IMG/VR virus record: IMGVR_UViG_3300028025_002519
Span: 1-26,552 of that record
Strand: one strand, 5' to 3'
Length of the DNA stretch: 26,552 bases
DNA from: a virus
The translations under genes and the position numbers were made by a program. Positions 13,784 to 20,833 of this stretch are shown here, piece after piece (position 1 is the stretch's first letter; each line of letters starts with the position of its first letter). The notes beneath the pieces were generated by a model, which did not search any database, had not been told where the DNA came from, and saw only the letters and a program-made list of their open reading frames with translations.

Positions 13784-13808
13784 TTTTAGGAGCAAAAAAT
13801 GGCAATTA
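13784..13808 (+). promoter_or_regulatory. Translation-initiation cassette, copy 2
   Basis: Identical over 25 nt to 9302-9326, covering the TAGGAG Shine-Dalgarno, A-rich spacer, ATG and first codons of the polyglycine gene. Confidence 0.6.
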
Positions 13809-14521
13809 ATATAAGTGGTACAACAATAACGTTTAACGATGCAACTACGCAGACTACTGCGGCGGTTCCTGGTGGTAATTATATAATGCGGTCATATACC
13901 TCTCCTACTACTTGGACAAAACCCGCTGGAATAAAGTCGGTTAAAGTTACAGTGGTTGGTGCTGGGGGGTCTAGTTCGCCATTTCCTCCTGGGTCAGGTG
14001 GGAATAGTGGCGGCGGTGGCGGCGGTGGTGTTTCTATGGGGTACGTGGCTGCCCCTAGTATGCCAGGTCCAGTAAGTGTTACTGTTGGTGCGGGATCTAC
14101 TGGTGGCACAGGGGGAACATCTTCTTTTGGTGCTTTTTTATCCGCTACTGGTGGTGCGGCAGGTACTAGGAACTTCCCTGGTAATGGCGGTGCTGGGGGG
14201 AGTGGTTCTGGTCCCGGGTCTTTAGTTAACATTTCAGGTGGTCCGGGAGGAGAGTCTCAACCTGGTGATCCTGGTACTGGGGGTGGTGGAGGAGCTGCTG
14301 GAGGTGGCAGTGGAATGCGTGGTGGAGACAACACACAACCTAATAGTGGTGGTGCTGGGGGTGCTTTTGGTAGGGGTGGGCTCTCGGGCCAAACATCAAC
14401 TGCCGCTTCTGCAGGCGTTGGTTTTGGAAGTGGGGCTGGAGGCGCAGGTACATACCCTGGTGGTAATACCCCTGGACTGGCAGGCACAGGCGGACTCGTT
14501 ATTGTTGAGGAGTTTTATTAA
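13799..14521 (+). CDS. Polyglycine adhesin-like tail tip protein
   Basis: A 240-residue protein. Residues 1-50 (MAINISGTTITFNDATTQTT and WTKPAGIKSVKVTVVGAGG) are a typical opening of phage glycine-rich proteins. Residues about 55-230 are dominated by Gly runs (GGNSGGGGGGG, GTGGGGGAAGGGSG) with Ser, Thr and ten Pro-Gly pairs, ending in LVIVEEFY. This resembles the polyglycine-helix adhesins at the tip of T-even-like long fibres, which determine the host receptor, though homology cannot be proved by eye. Its leader is identical to that of the gene at 9317. A 3-nt gap separates it from the next gene. Gly loops between helices would be the variable receptor contacts. Confidence 0.75.
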   Translation: MAINISGTTITFNDATTQTTAAVPGGNYIMRSYTSPTTWTKPAGIKSVKVTVVGAGGSSSPFPPGSGGNSGGGGGGGVSMGYVAAPSMPGPVSVTVGAGSTGGTGGTSSFGAFLSATGGAAGTRNFPGNGGAGGSGSGPGSLVNISGGPGGESQPGDPGTGGGGGAAGGGSGMRGGDNTQPNSGGAGGAFGRGGLSGQTSTAASAGVGFGSGAGGAGTYPGGNTPGLAGTGGLVIVEEFY

Positions 14522-14523
14522 TT

Positions 14524-14790
14524 ATGAAAGCACTTATTTCACTTAACGAACTTTTTATTTATACATGGGTTACTTCTTGGAAACAAGAAGACGGTAAATG
14601 GGTTCCGAATACTACAGATTCTATTACCGACTGTCAACGAGTAGTTGAGGTAGAACCCGACGATAAAGTGTTTGAAGTAGCACAACCTTTGTATTGGTTT
14701 GATTGCCCAGAGGATTGTGTTGCTGATGAGTGGTACTTTAAAGATAATCAAGTTCAAATTAAACCACAAAACGTACCACAACCAGAATAG
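14524..14790 (+). CDS. Small acidic protein downstream of adhesin
   Basis: An 88-residue acidic protein. The segment VFEVAQPLYWFDCPEDCVAD with two Cys, then WYFKDNQVQIKPQN, is a pattern I recall in small phage proteins next to fibre genes. It begins MKALISLNELFIYTWVTSWK. GAGGAG lies about 10 nt upstream, inside the end of the adhesin gene, so it is translationally close to it. It may be a fibre-assembly helper or a capping protein; evidence is position only. No membrane segment or catalytic motif is evident. Confidence 0.6.
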   Translation: MKALISLNELFIYTWVTSWKQEDGKWVPNTTDSITDCQRVVEVEPDDKVFEVAQPLYWFDCPEDCVADEWYFKDNQVQIKPQNVPQPE

Positions 14791-14803
14791 TAATGCGCAA
14801 AAG

Positions 14804-14820
14804 AGTAATATCCAATTACT
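14804..14820. repeat. Short AT-rich hairpin before oxygenase gene
   Basis: AGTAAT (14804-14809) and ATTACT (14815-14820) are perfect arms around a 5-nt loop, ending 3 nt before the GAGG Shine-Dalgarno of the next gene. Six AT-rich pairs make it weak; an effect on translation is possible but unproven. Confidence 0.3.
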
Positions 14821-14835
14821 TTAGAGGAGAGTTTA

Positions 14836-16005
14836 GTGTGTGAACAAATGAATATTTTTAACTCGCAAGGATATGTACATTTACAAGATTTTTTGGATAA
14901 AGAAAATTGCGCACAACTTATAACTGAACTGCGCAAATTAATCGGACAAGGTAAAACAGTTAAAGATGAGCAATGTCCTTTATCACAAGCTATTCATGGA
15001 GCATCCGTATTTGATTCTTTACTTGAGCAACTTACCCCGCATTTTGAACAAGCTTCTGGCAAAAAACTATACCCAACTTATGCGTACGCAAGATTATATG
15101 CTCCGGGCGAAGAGTTAAAGATTCATACGGATCGTTCGGCTTGTGAGATTAGCGCCACCCTAACCCTTGGATTTAATGGCGATGTCTGGCCCATTTATGT
15201 TGGTGACTACACTGATGCTGGGCAGGGTAGGGAAGTGACCATTGAAGATGGGTCTACCAAATACCTTACCAACGAAGCTGAAATTATTATGTCTGCGGGC
15301 GATGCAGTGCTTTACCGTGGTATGAACAAGGCTCACTGGAGAAACCCATACAAAGAGGGTAACTGGCAGGCTCAAGTTTTCTTACACTATGTAGATGCTG
15401 ATGGTCCACACGCTGAATGGAAGTACGATAAGCGACCTAAACTTTCTCATCACAGAGAACCAGACTATACCTTTTGGCATTTTTCTGATGCTATGACTCC
15501 TGAAGCGGCTAAAAAACTAATTGAAAGTCTTGAGATACAGACACATGGCGTCGATGCGCAGGTTGGCATAGGTCTTGACGGAGTGCTTAACAAAGAAATT
15601 CGTGATGTAAAAAAAGTTACTTTACATTCATATCGTGGTATTGGTGCAACCATGGCTGGTATGGGGATGGCGGCTAATCGACAAGCTTGGAAGTTTGACG
15701 TAACCCACTCCAATCAAACCGACTATCTTAGGTACGACAAAGATGGTCACTATAAGGCGCACGTAGATACATTTATAAAACCAGACGATAAAGAAACACG
15801 TAAATTAACGGTGCTTGTGTTTCTTAATAATGACTTTGAGGGCGGCAAGTTATTCCTACAAAATGGTGACGAAAAAATATATCCACCTCAAGACCCCGGC
15901 ACATGTTTAGTGTTCCCGTCATTTATGATGCACGGTGTGGAACCCGTTACAAAAGGTATTAGAAGGTCAATTGTGACTTGGCTGGTTGGGCCCTGGTTTA
16001 AATAA
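14836..16005 (+). CDS. Double-domain 2OG-Fe(II) oxygenase
   Basis: A 389-residue protein with two dioxygenase domains. Domain 1 (about 5-195) has H97-x-D99 (KIHTDRSACE) and distal H167 (KAHWRNP), with QVFLHYVDADGP at its end. Domain 2 (about 210-389) is prolyl-4-hydroxylase-like: H309-x-D311 (YKAHVDTF), distal H366 (MMHGVEP) and R376 (KGIRRS) as the likely 2OG-binding residue. These enzymes use Fe(II), O2 and 2-oxoglutarate to hydroxylate protein, nucleotide or small-molecule substrates. The GTG start at 14836 is preferred over ATG 14848 because GAGG sits 8 nt upstream. Domain 1 lacks the Arg at H+10 (a Trp there), so its cofactor binding may differ. Its place after the Pro-Gly-rich adhesin suggests a virion substrate, an inference. 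Confidence 0.85.
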   Translation: MCEQMNIFNSQGYVHLQDFLDKENCAQLITELRKLIGQGKTVKDEQCPLSQAIHGASVFDSLLEQLTPHFEQASGKKLYPTYAYARLYAPGEELKIHTDRSACEISATLTLGFNGDVWPIYVGDYTDAGQGREVTIEDGSTKYLTNEAEIIMSAGDAVLYRGMNKAHWRNPYKEGNWQAQVFLHYVDADGPHAEWKYDKRPKLSHHREPDYTFWHFSDAMTPEAAKKLIESLEIQTHGVDAQVGIGLDGVLNKEIRDVKKVTLHSYRGIGATMAGMGMAANRQAWKFDVTHSNQTDYLRYDKDGHYKAHVDTFIKPDDKETRKLTVLVFLNNDFEGGKLFLQNGDEKIYPPQDPGTCLVFPSFMMHGVEPVTKGIRRSIVTWLVGPWFK

Positions 16006-16017
16006 AAAGGAATTAAT

Positions 16018-16227
16018 ATGATTAAAACAATTCAAGACTCTATAGACGGTGGCGAATTTAAGCCACGCCATACTATTGAAATTTACTGCCCTAACTGTGG
16101 GCGGGATGTAGACGAGACCGAACTTGCCATGAAAGTATGCGGTGACTGCGGGTTTGATTTGTCCGAGCCAGAGCAGCACGTAGCCATCGTAGTAGCCAAT
16201 ATGTCGTTTGGTGGTTCTACTCTTTGA
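16018..16227 (+). CDS. Small zinc-ribbon protein
   Basis: A 69-residue protein with a compact zinc ribbon: C24-x2-C27 (YCPNCGRD) and C41-x2-C44 (VCGDCGFD), the usual zinc-finger spacing. The N-terminus (IKTIQDSIDGGEFKPRH) and the C-terminus (HVAIVVANMSFGGSTL) flank it. It is 12 nt after the oxygenase, with AAAAAGGAA upstream of the ATG. Not similar to the zinc-ribbon protein at 7498 beyond the knuckles. Possibly a regulator or a virion-assembly factor; role unknown. Confidence 0.65.
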   Translation: MIKTIQDSIDGGEFKPRHTIEIYCPNCGRDVDETELAMKVCGDCGFDLSEPEQHVAIVVANMSFGGSTL

Positions 16228-16245
16228 GGCAAAGAACAGTGAGAT

Positions 16246-16698
16246 ATGTCAGACGAACTGGGGTTATCGGCTGGTGCCAAGGGGATCAGCGAGGGGCTTA
16301 AGACTGGGCGTGAGGCTGGGCGGGAGATTGGTAAGAACATCGAGGATGTTCAAAAAGAAGCAGTAGATGTAGCAAAGGAACGGGCAAATGCCAAGATTCG
16401 TGAGCGCAGAGAAGCAGAGTTTAGAAAAGAGCGGGCGATATTCAAAGCCCTTGAGGAGTACAAGCACCGTAAGAAGATTACGGACGAAGAATACAAGTTA
16501 CGGATTGACTTTATCAAGCAGTACGGCACAAAAGAGTGGCAAAAGCTAATAGACATTAAGACCGAAATTGAGAAGCTGGAGAAGGAAGACCGCAAGTATT
16601 TTGATGCGGAGTTGTCAAAGGTTAAATGGGTGCAGTTTTGGTGCTTTCTGGCAGCAGGTTGGATAGCTTATTTTATTGTATGGGGTGGTAAAAAGTGA
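16246..16698 (+). CDS. Coiled-coil protein with C-terminal membrane anchor
   Basis: A 150-residue protein with a basic and acidic helical body and a C-terminal transmembrane helix (about residues 128-146, FWCFLAAGWIAYFIVW), followed by GGKK. The N-terminal segment GLSAGAKGISEGLKTGREAG is a motif I recall in phage membrane proteins. The helical middle is highly charged (RREAEFRKERAIFKALEEYK). It overlaps the next gene by 4 nt (GTGA). Located just before the holin and endolysin genes, it may assist lysis or act as an envelope-associated protein; a spanin-like role is possible but it lacks a known motif. Confidence 0.6.
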   Translation: MSDELGLSAGAKGISEGLKTGREAGREIGKNIEDVQKEAVDVAKERANAKIRERREAEFRKERAIFKALEEYKHRKKITDEEYKLRIDFIKQYGTKEWQKLIDIKTEIEKLEKEDRKYFDAELSKVKWVQFWCFLAAGWIAYFIVWGGKK

Positions 16699-17303
16699 TA
16701 AAAAAACCAGACGATGCACTATCTAAATTACTAGCATACGTGGACTCACCGTTTAAATTATTTGCAGTTATTTTGATGGCGGTTTTAACTTTTGGTGGTT
16801 GGTTATTTTACGAAAATCAAGAGCTGATTGTTGGCACTTATAAAGAGAGTCAGAAGCTACCAAGTATCGTTGAAGATAGAGTAGATGATGCTGCAGTTCA
16901 TTTATTTAAAACGACTGATGCAACTGTAGTAGCAATATTTAAAGTTAATCCTTTGTTTGACACTAGAGTCCAGTATCGAGCCTATACCAAGACGGGTCGG
17001 GATAAAACGAATGATGGTTTAGACGTAGGGTTGTTTACTTCTAATCAAGCAAATAACCAAGATGTAGTAGCTTTAATGGCGGGTAATGTTCCTTGCGGTG
17101 AGTACAAGGCGGCACAGTCAGAAATTGGGCTTTGGTATATTGAAAAAGGGATGACATTTGGCTGTAGAATTAGTGTACCGCCAGACCCCAGTAGGTTTAT
17201 AGGGCAGATTACCGTTGGTTGGGATAAACCCCCAGCCGATTTAGAGCAAACTAAAGCAATGCTTTTTATTGCTGCAACCATGTTATCAAGGAGTAAGAAA
17301 TAA
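16695..17303 (+). CDS. Membrane-anchored protein near lysis genes
   Basis: A 202-residue protein starting at GTG 16695, which overlaps the previous stop. It has one transmembrane helix near the N-terminus (about residues 20-40, KLFAVILMAVLTFGGWLFY) and a mainly soluble remainder, predicted to be on the periplasmic side. Two Cys occur in that part (VPCGEY, FGCRIS) and could form a disulfide in the periplasm. The stop overlaps the holin-like gene by one base (TAATG). Role unknown; lysis timing, superinfection exclusion or membrane sensing are all possible. The order anchor protein, holin, endolysin argues for a lysis-cassette link. Confidence 0.6.
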   Translation: MIKKPDDALSKLLAYVDSPFKLFAVILMAVLTFGGWLFYENQELIVGTYKESQKLPSIVEDRVDDAAVHLFKTTDATVVAIFKVNPLFDTRVQYRAYTKTGRDKTNDGLDVGLFTSNQANNQDVVALMAGNVPCGEYKAAQSEIGLWYIEKGMTFGCRISVPPDPSRFIGQITVGWDKPPADLEQTKAMLFIAATMLSRSKK

Positions 17304-17788
17304 TGTTTACCCTAATATCCACAGCGCTGTCCTTCCTCATGGGGGGTTTGCCTAAACTACTGGACTTCTTCCAAGACAAGGCTGATAAAGCCCATGAACT
17401 AGAACTTGCCGCCATGCAGATGGAGCGGGAACTAAAAATGATGGAAGCGGGCTATATAGCCCAAGCCCGTATTGAAGAAATCAAGACAGAACAAGTCCAG
17501 ATGGAGACCCAAGCCCAAGAACGCACGGCTATGTACCAGCACGACATTGAGATTGGTAAGGGTGCTTCTCAGTGGATTATTAACCTCCGTGCTTCGGTAC
17601 GCCCAGTTGTGACCTATCTGTTTGTTTTTCTTTTAATTATCGTAGACGTAGCGTCTATCTGGTGGGCGTGGTCTAGCGGCGTTGCGTTTGCCGAGGCTAT
17701 CCCAATGGTCTTTGATGCAGATGAGATGCAGATTTTGGCGTCTATCATAGCTTTCTGGTTCGGGACTCAGGCATTTTCTAAGAAATGA
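17303..17788 (+). CDS. Holin-like protein (GTA-holin type)
   Basis: A 161-residue protein. An N-terminal amphipathic segment (1-23, FTLISTALSFLMGGLPKLLD) is followed by a charged coiled coil (about 25-80) and two C-terminal transmembrane helices (101-122, PVVTYLFVFLLIIVDVASIW; and 141-156, MQILASIIAFWFGTQAF). The LRASVRPVVTYLF and FWFGTQAFSKK motifs match, from memory, the family 'holin of 3TMs, for gene-transfer release'. It would form membrane lesions that let the endolysin reach the wall. AAGGAG lies just upstream, and the gene overlaps the endolysin by 4 nt (ATGA), so they are coupled. Assignment is fairly secure by family motif and position. Confidence 0.8.
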   Translation: MFTLISTALSFLMGGLPKLLDFFQDKADKAHELELAAMQMERELKMMEAGYIAQARIEEIKTEQVQMETQAQERTAMYQHDIEIGKGASQWIINLRASVRPVVTYLFVFLLIIVDVASIWWAWSSGVAFAEAIPMVFDADEMQILASIIAFWFGTQAFSKK

Positions 17789-18261
17789 AAGTAAGCGATA
17801 AAGCAATCAAAATGATTAAGCACCACGAGGGTGTACGCCAGCGTCCATATCGCTGTCCCGCTAAATTGTGGACGATTGGTGTTGGGCATGTACTTTACCC
17901 ACGGCAAGGTGCTTTGAAAATAGACGAGCGGGATGCCTACCCACTAGAAGAACGGGATAACCGCACATTCTCAATGGAGGAAGTAGATGGAATTCTTAGA
18001 GACGATCTTAATCGTTTTGAGCGAGGTGTTGAACGCTACTGTCCCGTCAAGCTCACTCAAGGTCAGTTCGATGCTCTTGTTAGCTTTAGCTTCAATATTG
18101 GTTTGGGAGCATTACAGCGTTCAACCCTCCGTCAGAAGGTTCTTCGGGGCGAAATGGAAGGGGCGGCAGAAGAGTTCTTGAAATATACGCTCGCTGGCGG
18201 TAAAGTACTAAAAGGCTTAGTTACTCGTAGAAACGATGAACGAGCATTGTTCTTATCCTAG
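17785..18261 (+). CDS. Endolysin, GH24 lysozyme with catalytic Cys
   Basis: A 158-residue lysozyme of the T4/P22-like glycoside hydrolase family 24. The catalytic region reads HHEGVRQRPYRCPAKLWTIG followed by VGH. Aligned with T4 lysozyme (E11, D20, T26), the positions are E15, C24 and T30: the spacing is exact but the Asp is a Cys. A Cys at this site is known in phage P1 lysozyme. The C-terminal part has FDALVSFSFNIGLGALQRST and TRRNDERALFL, typical of the family. There is no signal peptide or signal-anchor helix, so release depends on the holin just upstream, with which it overlaps by 4 nt. Confidence 0.9.
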   Translation: MKVSDKAIKMIKHHEGVRQRPYRCPAKLWTIGVGHVLYPRQGALKIDERDAYPLEERDNRTFSMEEVDGILRDDLNRFERGVERYCPVKLTQGQFDALVSFSFNIGLGALQRSTLRQKVLRGEMEGAAEEFLKYTLAGGKVLKGLVTRRNDERALFLS

Positions 18262-18272
18262 GGTAAACCCGT

Positions 18273-20450
18273 ATGCCATTACAAAAACTACAATTCCGCC
18301 CAGGTCTTAACCGAGAAGGCACAGACTACTCTAACGAGGGTGGTTGGTATGATGCCGACAAGGTGCGTTTTCGTTCTGGTTTTCCTGAGAAGATTGGTGG
18401 CTGGACTCGCATGGCTAACGCTCAGTTTTTAGGATTAGCTCGGTCTTTGTGGAACTGGTTAGCATTAAATAGTTCTAATTTTTTAGGGGTTGGCACAACC
18501 GTCAAGTACTACATAGAGCAAGGCGGCACCTATAACGACATCACCCCAGTTGTATATACGTCTAGCCCAGCGTTAGATAATTGTTTTGTAGTAACTAGTG
18601 GTTCAAACGTCGTTACGGTAATTGATGGGCAATATAGCTTTAGTTTAGGTGACTATGTAACCTTTTCGGGTGCCGTTACAGTAACAGGAACTAACGTAAC
18701 AGGCACAATACTAAATGCCGAATACGAAATATCTTCTATAGTTAATGCAGCAGCTTACAATATTGTTGTCTCAGTAATCGCAAATGCAAGTAATACTGGG
18801 GGTGGTAATGCAGTAATAGCTGCCTATCAAGAGCCTATTGGTTTAAACGTGTATGTAATAGGTACTGGATGGGGTGCTGGTTCTTGGCCTGTTACAGGAA
18901 CAACTTCTACCCTAACCGACCCTTTTACTACAACAAACGGCAGTAACGTGGTTACAGTAACTCAAACAGCCCATAATTTAACCAACGGAAAAGCGGTTAT
19001 TTTTTCTAATGCCACGGCTACAGGTGGTATTTCAGCGGTGTTGCTTAATACTTTGTTTTATCCAAGTGTCATTAATGCCAATGCTTATAGCATCACAGCT
19101 CAAGTTAATGCTAATGCTTCTGTAACAGGGGGCGGCACTGTAATTGTCTATGCCGAAACTGGCACTCGTGGTTGGGGTACGGCGTTTACATCAGGTATTG
19201 GCAAGCAGTTGCGTCTTTGGACTAACGACAATTTTGGACAAGATTTAATAATTGCTCCTCGTGGAGGACAAGTTTCATATTGGTCTGCGGCTAATGGGGT
19301 AGCTACTAGGGCAATTCTTTTATCAACCGCATCAAACGCCGCTGCATATTCTGGGCAATTTGTACCAACCGCAACTAATCAAGTTGTAGCTTCGGCAATT
19401 CAGCGTTTTGTTATTTGTTTTGGGGCTAATCCGTACGATCCAAACGATTCTAGTACAGCTTTTGACCCCATGTTAGTACGTTGGTCTGACCAAGAAAACC
19501 CCTACGAATGGGTGCCAGCAGTAACTAATCAATCAGGCGAATTTAGGCTTTCCGCTGGGTCATTTATTATGTGTGCCCGCAACACCCGCCAAGAGATTCT
19601 AGTTTGGTCTGACTCTGCTATTTACTCCATGCAGTATTTAGGGCCCCCTTATGTTTGGGGCTTTCAGGTTTTGATGGACAACACCTCCATCATGTCGCCT
19701 AATGCCGCTATTACAATAAATAACATTACCTACTGGATGGGGGTTGATAAGTTTTATATATACTCAGGACGTGTAGAAACCTTACCCTGCGCCTTATGGC
19801 AGTATATTTTTAATGACATTAATAAAGATCAAGCTTTCCAAGTCTTTGCAGGCAGTAACGAGGGTTACAGCGAGATTTGGTGGTTCTACTGCTCACAAGG
19901 GTCAAACGATATTGACAAATATGTTATATACAACTACCTAGAGCGTGTATGGACGTATGGCACTATGGCTAGAACGGCTTGGCTAGATTCAGGTATCCGT
20001 CAATACCCCATGGCAGCAGACTACAACAATCGCATGTTGTTCCACGAGGCGGCAGTTGATGATGTATCTGGCACACAACCCGTAGCAATAGATGCGTATA
20101 TCCAGTCTTCTGACTTTGATATCGGTGACGGGCATAACTTTGGCTTTGTCTGGCGCATCCTGCCCGACATTAACTTTAACGGTTCAAACGTTAATAATCC
20201 CTTTGTTACTATGCAAGTCAAACCCCGTCAAAACTCAGGTGCGCCCTATGGTACGGCAGATGACCCATCTGTAATTAGTGCAGATAATTTTGCTAATGCT
20301 CCAGCATTTGACATTCAAGAATTCACAGGTCAGGTTTATACCCGTCTAAGAGGACGCCAGCTTGCTTTTAGGATTGCTTCTAACAGTTTAGGTGTTAGGT
20401 GGCAGCTAGGTAGCCCCCGTATTGATATTCGCAACGATGGACGTAGATAA
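18273..20450 (+). CDS. Tail nozzle-like protein (T7 gp12 / P22 gp10 type)
   Basis: A 725-residue protein whose opening (MPLQKLQFRPGLNREGTDYS, NEGGWYDADKVRFRSGFPEK) matches a widespread podovirus family annotated as packaged-DNA stabilisation or nozzle protein. The body is beta-rich, with repeats that suit a propeller: VRWSDQENPYEWVPAV, WSDSAIYSMQYLGPPYVWGF, WMGVDKFYIYSGRVETLP, YCSQGSNDIDKYVIYNY. Residues about 103-180 and 216-280 hold two inserted beta motifs like those of the tandem paralogues (VTVTQTAHNLTNGKAVIF). It would close the tail below the adaptor. Upstream there is only a weak SD (TAGGG) and the ATG at 18273 is 11 nt after the endolysin stop. Confidence 0.75.
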   Translation: MPLQKLQFRPGLNREGTDYSNEGGWYDADKVRFRSGFPEKIGGWTRMANAQFLGLARSLWNWLALNSSNFLGVGTTVKYYIEQGGTYNDITPVVYTSSPALDNCFVVTSGSNVVTVIDGQYSFSLGDYVTFSGAVTVTGTNVTGTILNAEYEISSIVNAAAYNIVVSVIANASNTGGGNAVIAAYQEPIGLNVYVIGTGWGAGSWPVTGTTSTLTDPFTTTNGSNVVTVTQTAHNLTNGKAVIFSNATATGGISAVLLNTLFYPSVINANAYSITAQVNANASVTGGGTVIVYAETGTRGWGTAFTSGIGKQLRLWTNDNFGQDLIIAPRGGQVSYWSAANGVATRAILLSTASNAAAYSGQFVPTATNQVVASAIQRFVICFGANPYDPNDSSTAFDPMLVRWSDQENPYEWVPAVTNQSGEFRLSAGSFIMCARNTRQEILVWSDSAIYSMQYLGPPYVWGFQVLMDNTSIMSPNAAITINNITYWMGVDKFYIYSGRVETLPCALWQYIFNDINKDQAFQVFAGSNEGYSEIWWFYCSQGSNDIDKYVIYNYLERVWTYGTMARTAWLDSGIRQYPMAADYNNRMLFHEAAVDDVSGTQPVAIDAYIQSSDFDIGDGHNFGFVWRILPDINFNGSNVNNPFVTMQVKPRQNSGAPYGTADDPSVISADNFANAPAFDIQEFTGQVYTRLRGRQLAFRIASNSLGVRWQLGSPRIDIRNDGRR

Positions 20451-20791
20451 TGGCACAAGTCACCCTTCGTCCGTCAAAAGCCCCCAACTTGTTGGTTGCG
20501 CCAGTTAGTTATCAACAATACTATATAGACCAAACAAACAACGCCTTACGCCTGTACTTTAACCAAATTGACAACTTTACTCAAAGCGTTACGGTTCCTG
20601 CTTCGGGTACTACGGCAAATAGACCGACTGAAAGCCTACAAGTAGGACAGTTTTACTTTGACACAACGCTTGGTTTCCCTATCTATTGGAATGGTGCACA
20701 GTGGATTAACGCTCTTGGATATCCAATAATAGAAATAGTAAGTGTAAAAACAGTAGGTAGATTAGGCACAGTAACGGTTACAACTGTCTGA
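20450..20791 (+). CDS. Small virion protein
   Basis: A 113-residue protein that begins at a one-base overlap with the nozzle-like gene (TAATG). The segment NRPTESLQVGQFYFDTTLGF then PIYWNGAQWINALG is a widely used phage fibre or appendage motif, resembling an Asn/Trp-rich beta hairpin that I recall in many virion proteins. The end (VKTVGRLGTVTVTTV) resembles the end of the zinc-ribbon protein at 7498. It is likely attached to the nozzle or a fibre, but no specific role can be assigned. Confidence 0.6.
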   Translation: MAQVTLRPSKAPNLLVAPVSYQQYYIDQTNNALRLYFNQIDNFTQSVTVPASGTTANRPTESLQVGQFYFDTTLGFPIYWNGAQWINALGYPIIEIVSVKTVGRLGTVTVTTV

Positions 20792-20816
20792 CAACATGAT
20801 AAAGTACTACTTAAAT
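20788..20816 (+). promoter_or_regulatory. Weak candidate sigma70 promoter
   Basis: CTGACA (20788-20793, five of six to the -35 consensus) and TTAAAT (20811-20816, four of six to the -10 consensus) are separated by 17 nt. It lies in the 42-nt gap before the gene at 20834. The start point would fall very near that gene's Shine-Dalgarno site, so the leader would be very short; a chance match is quite possible. Confidence 0.25.
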
Positions 20817-20833
20817 TAGGCGAGGTATATCTT

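Noticed and set aside
13879-14546. Antisense Pro-rich and +1 Val/Leu-rich open frames across the polyglycine gene
   Set aside because: GGN codons read in other frames give long stop-free stretches of Pro or Val/Leu; these are side effects of the Gly-rich gene.
18261-18270. GGGTAAACCC palindrome between endolysin and nozzle genes
   Set aside because: Only three G-C pairs with a four-base loop and no T-tract; too weak to call a terminator.
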